Below are positions 58,201-64,000 of a stretch of 64,000 bases of DNA, in pieces. The stretch is from Sanderia malayensis (Eukaryota; Cnidaria; Scyphozoa; Semaeostomeae; Pelagiidae): NCBI GenBank assembly GCA_013076295.1, contig RQOL01000618.1, forward strand, positions 4,154,001-4,218,000, given 5' to 3'. The notes below the pieces were generated by a model. That model saw only the letters and a program-made list of their open reading frames with translations, did no database searches and was not told where the DNA came from. Made by a program: the position numbers and the translations under genes. Position 1 is the first letter of the stretch; each line of letters opens with the position of its first letter.

Positions 58201-61200
58201 TGACCTTTTGGTATTAAATTTGTTTCAGAATTTCAAGTTGAATAGACAGAGCGAGGAGAGTTTGAGCCAACTGTGGATAGGTCTCTTGAGGTAATGCATT
58301 GCGTTCTCTTTCCCTCCATCCCCTCAAATAAGCCCCCATCCTAAGGATCATTTACAAGGATAATTTTATTAGTCAACTATATCATTTATGAAGCTTAACA
58401 CCGAATAAACATGCAGCCGAAATTTTGTTTTTGGGATTTACAGTATAAAGCTATGGTACAGTTATCAGCTATGAGTTACGAATTATCACATAATTGCATG
58501 GTAGAATACGATTATTGTTATTTTTCTTTTGAATTTTTAGATATTACAAAGCAGTTTTGAAGATGGATGATTTCGTTGTCAATATTGAAACTTTGCACAG
58601 AGTTAGTAAGCGATCAAAGAAATGGTACTCACATGTGCTGGCTGTGCTGGGTGAGTGGAGCAGGCATATGAATTATATTATTTATTTGCTGTTTGGAATT
58701 GAGTTGCATATTCACGATTTACTTTTTCCCCCCTCTCTCTCTTTTAGATCCAAACATAACCTGGAAGAATGTGGCATTCTCGCTATCAAAGAAAGGTCGA
58801 TATTGGAGAATTTAATTTTCTGATATTTTCCAGCTGGCTCAACCGAAAGATTTCTCCCGATCTAACACTTTGTTGTTTTATTATTTTAGTCGTCGATTAC
58901 GTTTTTCGCTGTTTCAACGATTCTTTGAATTATTTTACGATGCGGCCTGGTTGGTCTGGTGCCAGTGAAGGTATGCAATGCTTCCTGCTTCAATCACAGT
59001 CGAATCTCGCTATCTCGAACAGATTCCCATTTCCCCTCGTTCTCTAGCTGGGTGAATTTAGTTCGTGTATCTTGAACTCTCGCTATGTCGCACAAATGTT
59101 TATTTCCCATGCGAGTTCGGGATAGCGGAACTCGAATGAATGTATACAGGGACACAAACATTTCAAAGATTGGGGTACAGAGTGAGAGGGGGCATTTTCT
59201 CGAGAGAGAGGGGGCACATAATAAAAAATTGCACTTAACTTAGTGCTTTGAAATTTGCCGTGGTACGGCAAACATATATATATACAATTATTGTATGTTT
59301 AAAGGAGGTATTCTAATGTCATTACATCGCAATAAATTATGTGAAGTTTTGATATGACGTAAATTGAAGGGAACAAATAACAAAATAAGACTTGATGCTA
59401 TTTGGCTTGTTTTAAGCCGAGGGTAAGGTAGATATACTTTGAAGCAGTTAAAGACAGTTTGTGCTGTTCTTCCTGTAAAGATTTTGGTTCTCGTGAAGGT
59501 TTATTATGATGAACTTTATCAACTGTGTTATGCGAGGCCTGGTTATACACAGGGAATTTATTGCATGAGTTCTATTATTTTCCTTTTTAGCTGCGAAGCC
59601 TCGTCGCCGCACAATAACAACAAGTGAATCAGAGATTGAATTCGAGAGTGTCGATTCCACAGTCGACGACTACGAAAGTGATGACGAAAGCGAAAACGAT
59701 GATTATGTCTCCGACGATTTTCTGCCGAAAGATGCCGAGGTTGACTTGCAGCTGTCGGTGGACGAAAACGAGTCAACGAAAAGCGATTCGGAATTGTCGG
59801 ATAGTTACGTAGTTGTCGAAGAAGTTAACGATGACATGCGCTTGATTGACCTTGAAGAACCTGGTGTAGTGAACACCAAAGATGTACTACAACAGGGGAA
59901 TAATGATAACAGTCGGTTGCTCATTGAAAGATTAGAAGACCAGGCGTTGTTGGAAGCTGGTGATAATGCGCCTTTACCAAAACAACAGGGCAAGAATGAA
60001 CCAATCAATGCATCTTGCATAGAAGGTATCTATGAAAGTTTTTATTTTGGTGTTTTTACGGTTTACACAGCATGTTTATCCAATTCTCCAAGCTTTGGAT
60101 TGACCCCCATCTCATTTGGCACGTTGTATTGATTTTGATTGCTCTTGGGGATATTACAGGGGGGCTATATTAGATTAAGGGAAGTTTTGTTTCTGCACAT
60201 AATATTTGACCAGTCTACTGAAGGAATGCAGTAGCGATAGACAAACATCGGGTCATATGATGACAATGTTTTGGAATGATCCTCATTGTTCATCCCTGGA
60301 AAACCGGTATTTATTCACTAGTATATCCATCGTGTTCCAGGGATCTTTATCGCTTACTCTCTATAATTACCCCCCCTCCCAAAAGAAAAAGTTACGTAAA
60401 TTGTTATGTTTACGAGGTATTGTGGTTTTTTATTTTACAGTGAATGCAACAGGTTTTTGGGTTAAAACTACCAATGTAATAAGATTTTCTTCATTACATT
60501 GGTAGTTCTGAAAGGAAATTGGAAGGCGAGTGCCTTATTAGCAAGCAGCTCATTGGACTCTACTGTTTCCATGCCAAATATCTCAGCTCAGGGGACCAGA
60601 TGTTTCTGTGTTATACTGGGAGGCTCGTGAAAACTAGGATGGAGGAAGGGGTTGTCATATCGAAATTCAGCTACAGCTACAATTATTATAGTATTTATCT
60701 AATCATGGTCATGTGTTTCTTTCTTGTTTTTAGAAGGCAAATTATTCGCGTTTGCACGAAAGAATCTTTGCAAGAAGCCAGCGCCGATCTTCTGTGGAAA
60801 CTGTAAGGGGCTAGGCCATCGCAAAGATGTCTGCCCTAAGGATAAGGTTACCATAGAGCCTATGAATGACATACCGATACATAACTGCGATGTGCTCAGT
60901 AATGTTTGCAACTATGTGCTTGCTGATTTGGAGCCGACAGGTCAAGATTTGGAAATCCGCCTCGAGTTGATTACGAAGCTTCAACAGTTTATCCGAAGAG
61001 ATTGTCCTGGTACGTAAGCATTGGATTTGTTTTCATCCAGTTTCTATACAGGTGAAACTCCATTAGTCATAGCACACACACACACCATGAAATGTGAAAT
61101 TATTTTAAGCTAGATATGATCAATCTTGAAGCATACAATCTATCTGTCCATCAAGTAAGGAAAACTGAACGTGGTTTGTAAATTCCACGAAATTTAAAAT

Positions 61201-64000
61201 GATCTTTCACTCTTCATTTCTCTTTCTTTCTAATTTTTGCAGTTCAACTCCATTCTAGTTCACCGTTTATTTATCGTCCAAATTACCTTTTAATTATCCT
61301 GTGGCTTACCGTTTAGTCATTTTCTAGATCGTTTAATATCTTCTAGATCACATTTGAATCATTTTCCAGATAACATTTAAGTATCTTCTTCACCGCATTT
61401 AATTATCCTTTTGCTAATCTGCTATTAGCTATTAGCTTATAGCTTATATAGTTTTGTGGCTAGTTGTATTCAAGCTTACTTTATGAATAATACATATTAT
61501 GCCTTTTGATTGTGTTGCAGCTTAGTTTATAATTTAGTTATCTGGTTGTTTGACATTAATCGGCTGGTTATGTTAGTTTTTTTTCATTTTCACTAATCAT
61601 CCTCATGGATGTTATCTTTTCAGATGCAAAGCTTTCGCTATTCGGCTCTTCCAACAATGGACTTGGCTTTCGTGACTCTGACATGGATATAAGCATGGTG
61701 TTTGAAGGTAGATCATTCAAAGAAATCGACCAAAAGGTCTGTGTCAGCAACCTTGGGAAACTTTTGAGGCATTGCGCTTTCATCACCAACATCAGCGTCA
61801 TAAGAAGTGCCAAAGTACCAATTGTAAAATTCTCCTTCAAGCCAACAATTTATTCCAAAGCGATTGAGGCTGACATTAGTCTATACAACCTACTTGCTTT
61901 GGAGAATACCAGGTTGTTATTAACATATTGCCGTATCGACCCGAGAGTAAGACAGCTTGGTTATACCATAAAATATTTTGCTAAGGTAAGATGCAATGTG
62001 TTGTTTTTTTCAAAGACCCTTTGTGGCATCTACGTCAGCTGATAGTTCTCTTGAAAAGTAGCTGTATGATTTCTGGTTGAAACTGATATAATTATCTGCA
62101 TCTCAAATAGCTTTAAAATCGAGCCTCGTTCACTACTAGCTCCTTTGAACTTTTTTAATTGGTGCAACTCCCTTGCCCATCATTTGTAATTTCTGTTTGA
62201 ATTGATTGTGACAGCACCAAAATCTTCTATGTAAAACGGATAGTCTTTTCGATCAATATTATATCTGTTTCATGGAGGTTGTACAATTTCGGCACATGTT
62301 ATGACATGTTATTTTGTTAAGCACGTTTCATTGCATTGGTTTTTTGTTTCATTTTGCAGCGATGTGAGATCGGCGATGCATCACGAGGGACACTGTCATC
62401 CTACGCACACATTTTAATGCTGATACATTACTTGCAACAGCGCAATCCGCCTGTCTTGCCAGTTTTGCAAGAACTTTGGACGCCTACAGATGCAAAACCA
62501 GTCAATATTGTCGATGGATGGGACACGTCGTTCTTCTCCAATTGCAAGGAATTGGTAGGAACTCTACATTCTTCTACTCTTTTATGCTCCTGTCCTTTTT
62601 TCATTATCTCACCTTCCAACTTTCTCACTCTCCAAGTCTTATTCTATCACTCTATCATTCTCTCACTCTTTTACTCTCTCTTATTATTTCACTTTTCTAC
62701 TCGTTTTCTCTCTTATTTTCTTACTCGTTCACTCTGTAACTCTCTAAAGCTCTTACTCTTCCACTCTCTCATTTTTACACTTATTTACGCTTTCTAGTCC
62801 TTATACACTCGCGCTCAAAAACAAGCATTTTTCCTTATCACACTCTTGTGCTTGTCCAAAGTTAATTAAAAGGAGTTTTTCTTCCTTTCCATGCAGCCTA
62901 ATGTTTGGCCAGGCCATGGAAAGAATACGGAATCCCTAGGCCAACTTTGGATCGGTTTCTTCAAGTATTATGTCGAGGAATTTGATTTCAAAAGAAACGT
63001 CATTTCTATACGTCAGAGCAAACCATTGAGGAAATTCGAAAAGTCATGGAATAGATTTGATATGGCCATTGAAGGTAAATAGAATTATTTTATAGTCTTT
63101 CTTAACTTGTGTTGTGACTTACTATTGCTATTTTTACTTCTTATAAGAAAAGTTGAAATCTATGTCACTTTTTACAAAACGAATCATGTCTCTCTGTGTA
63201 TGGAGAAGTGACGTATGCTGTTTGAGCAGAACTAGAAGTTTCTAGAAGTCTTTTTCGAAGACATTCTTGCTAATTTTGATGGTGGATTGATTTCTTTTCT
63301 TATAAGATCCTTTCAAGCTTGAACACAACTTGGCTGCTGGAATCACGACGAAAGTCTTCAAATACATTTTCAGAATTCTTGTCAACGGCCGTAGAATTTA
63401 CGGCAGCCCTCTTGACAAGAATGTTACCAAGCAACCACGCATTGGTGACATTGTAAGGTACTTCTTCGACGCTGAATTGCTGATCAAAGATCTGCGAATG
63501 CCGCAAGATCGACTGTGTCGAAGGTGCGGAAAAATTGGCCACACCAGGCGAAACTGCACAGCTAAGCAAGCAGTTAACAACATCAAAGACCGAAAGAGAA
63601 AGGGAAGAGATGGTAAAAAGCCTGCGGAGGCGGCGAGTGAAGGTTCTGCTGTGCAGGTGCAATCTGGGAAGCCATCTACTGCAGCGGGTAAAGAAACACG
63701 AAGTAGAGAGATGAGAGAAAGTGCTGAAGATGGTGCCGATGCAAATAAGAGTGTTGATGGAATACCAAAGGGCTCTAATGAAAGAAATCCAGGGCATGAG
63801 ATATTGGAGGCTTCAGAGACTGAGAAAGTAGAGACAAGGAAGAATTATGGTGAGGGACAGAAGGAGAATCGCGTAAGTAAACAGGCTAATCGTGAAGAAG
63901 AAGATGATATGGCGAAGAAGTTTCTCAAGTTGATGAGAGATGAAAGTGCAAGCAATGGTGCTAATGCAAAGGAGAGTGCTTATACAACACTGACGCCTTC
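55233..64000 (+). CDS. Terminal uridylyltransferase TUT4/TUT7 (3' end outside the window)
   Basis: Exons: 55233-55304, 55425-55668, 56056-56141, 56243-56291, 56387-56456, 56967-57093, 57382-57495, 58229-58290, 58541-58650, 58748-58795, 58890-58970, 59591-60025, 60734-61009, 61624-61985, 62360-62554, 62897-63074 and 63307 to the edge; over 1060 residues. The first nucleotidyltransferase copy (about 105-345) is dead: GSSLTGAGLFDSNIDI has Asn127 for the first Asp, and the third Asp is Thr179. An acidic linker (355-499) and CCHC knuckle 1 (520-533, CGNCKGLGHRKDVC) follow. The active copy has GSS and D611, D613 and D675, with a PAP-associated domain (GTLSSYAHILMLIHYLQQ). CCHC knuckle 2 is 907-920. 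This is the TUT4/7 order, without the N-terminal C2H2 finger used with Lin28. These enzymes add U to mRNA and pre-let-7 3' ends in the cytoplasm. The last exon runs into a charged Ser/Glu-rich tail. Confidence 0.92.
57849..58096. mobile_element. Short inverted-repeat element in TUT intron 7
   Basis: CCGTAAA at the left and TTTACGG at the right lie inside flanking TA dinucleotides. The left half has repeated AATAAGCCC words. A diverged, shorter relative occurs at about 58316-58445 in intron 8 (CTCAAATAAGCCCCCATCCT and GGATTTACAGTA). Confidence 0.6.
62560..62820. repeat. Pyrimidine-rich CTCACTCT-type repeat in TUT intron 15
   Basis: An irregular run of TCTCACTCTTTTACTCTC-like words on the plus strand. 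It has no coding support. It may be a degenerate microsatellite. Confidence 0.6.

Noticed and set aside
63300..63797. 165-codon minus-strand ORF at the right edge
   Set aside because: It is antisense to the last TUT exon, which carries a CCHC zinc knuckle and an agreeing splice phase.

Overview
The window is AT-rich animal nuclear DNA. Genes have many short exons with GT..AG introns, and the intergenic space is full of small inverted-repeat transposons, one LINE and duplicated blocks. The protein set (PAIP1, TRIC channel, NDUFAF2, an MYST-family-like PHD protein, TUT4/7) is metazoan. A PhnZ-like HD oxygenase and a GYHVY-type HIRAN-like fragment, both of which I associate with cnidarians and sponges, suggest an early-branching animal, most likely a cnidarian. 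The species is an inference and is not read directly from the sequence.

Layout. 1-9.1 kb: no gene recognised; three short elements, two with visible target-site duplications. 9.1-13.4 kb (-): PAIP1-like gene in 11 exons. 13.9-18.6 kb: a 4.8 kb inverted repeat with gene-like splice sites in its arms. 19.9-36.9 kb: a tandem array of an approximately 8.1 kb unit (A, B and a fragment C). Each unit starts with an intronless ELAV-like retrocopy (-) that carries an in-frame TAA where RRM1 needs a Tyr. A two-exon gene (-) for a coiled-coil protein with 85 (A) or 67 (B) perfect-length 14-residue repeats follows. 37.1-39.6 kb: a LINE reverse-transcriptase ORF enclosed by inverted repeats and a 6-bp duplication, ending 19 bp before the TMEM38 start codon. 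39.7-41.9 kb (+): TMEM38/TRIC. 42.1-42.7 kb (-): PhnZ-like HD protein, convergent with TMEM38 and divergent from the next gene. 43.0-46.0 kb (+): NDUFAF2. 49.1-53.0 kb (+): winged helix + H15 + double PHD + SAM protein. 55.2 kb to the window end (+): TUT4/TUT7, incomplete at the 3' end.

Exon structures were assembled by hand from splice sites and reading-phase agreement. All seven spliced models close in frame or stay open to the window edge. The host genes are ordinary housekeeping functions (translation initiation, ER counter-ion channel, complex I assembly, chromatin reading, RNA uridylation) and do not form a pathway. The unusual content lies in the array, the composite LINE element, the palindromes and the domain combination of the PHD/SAM protein.
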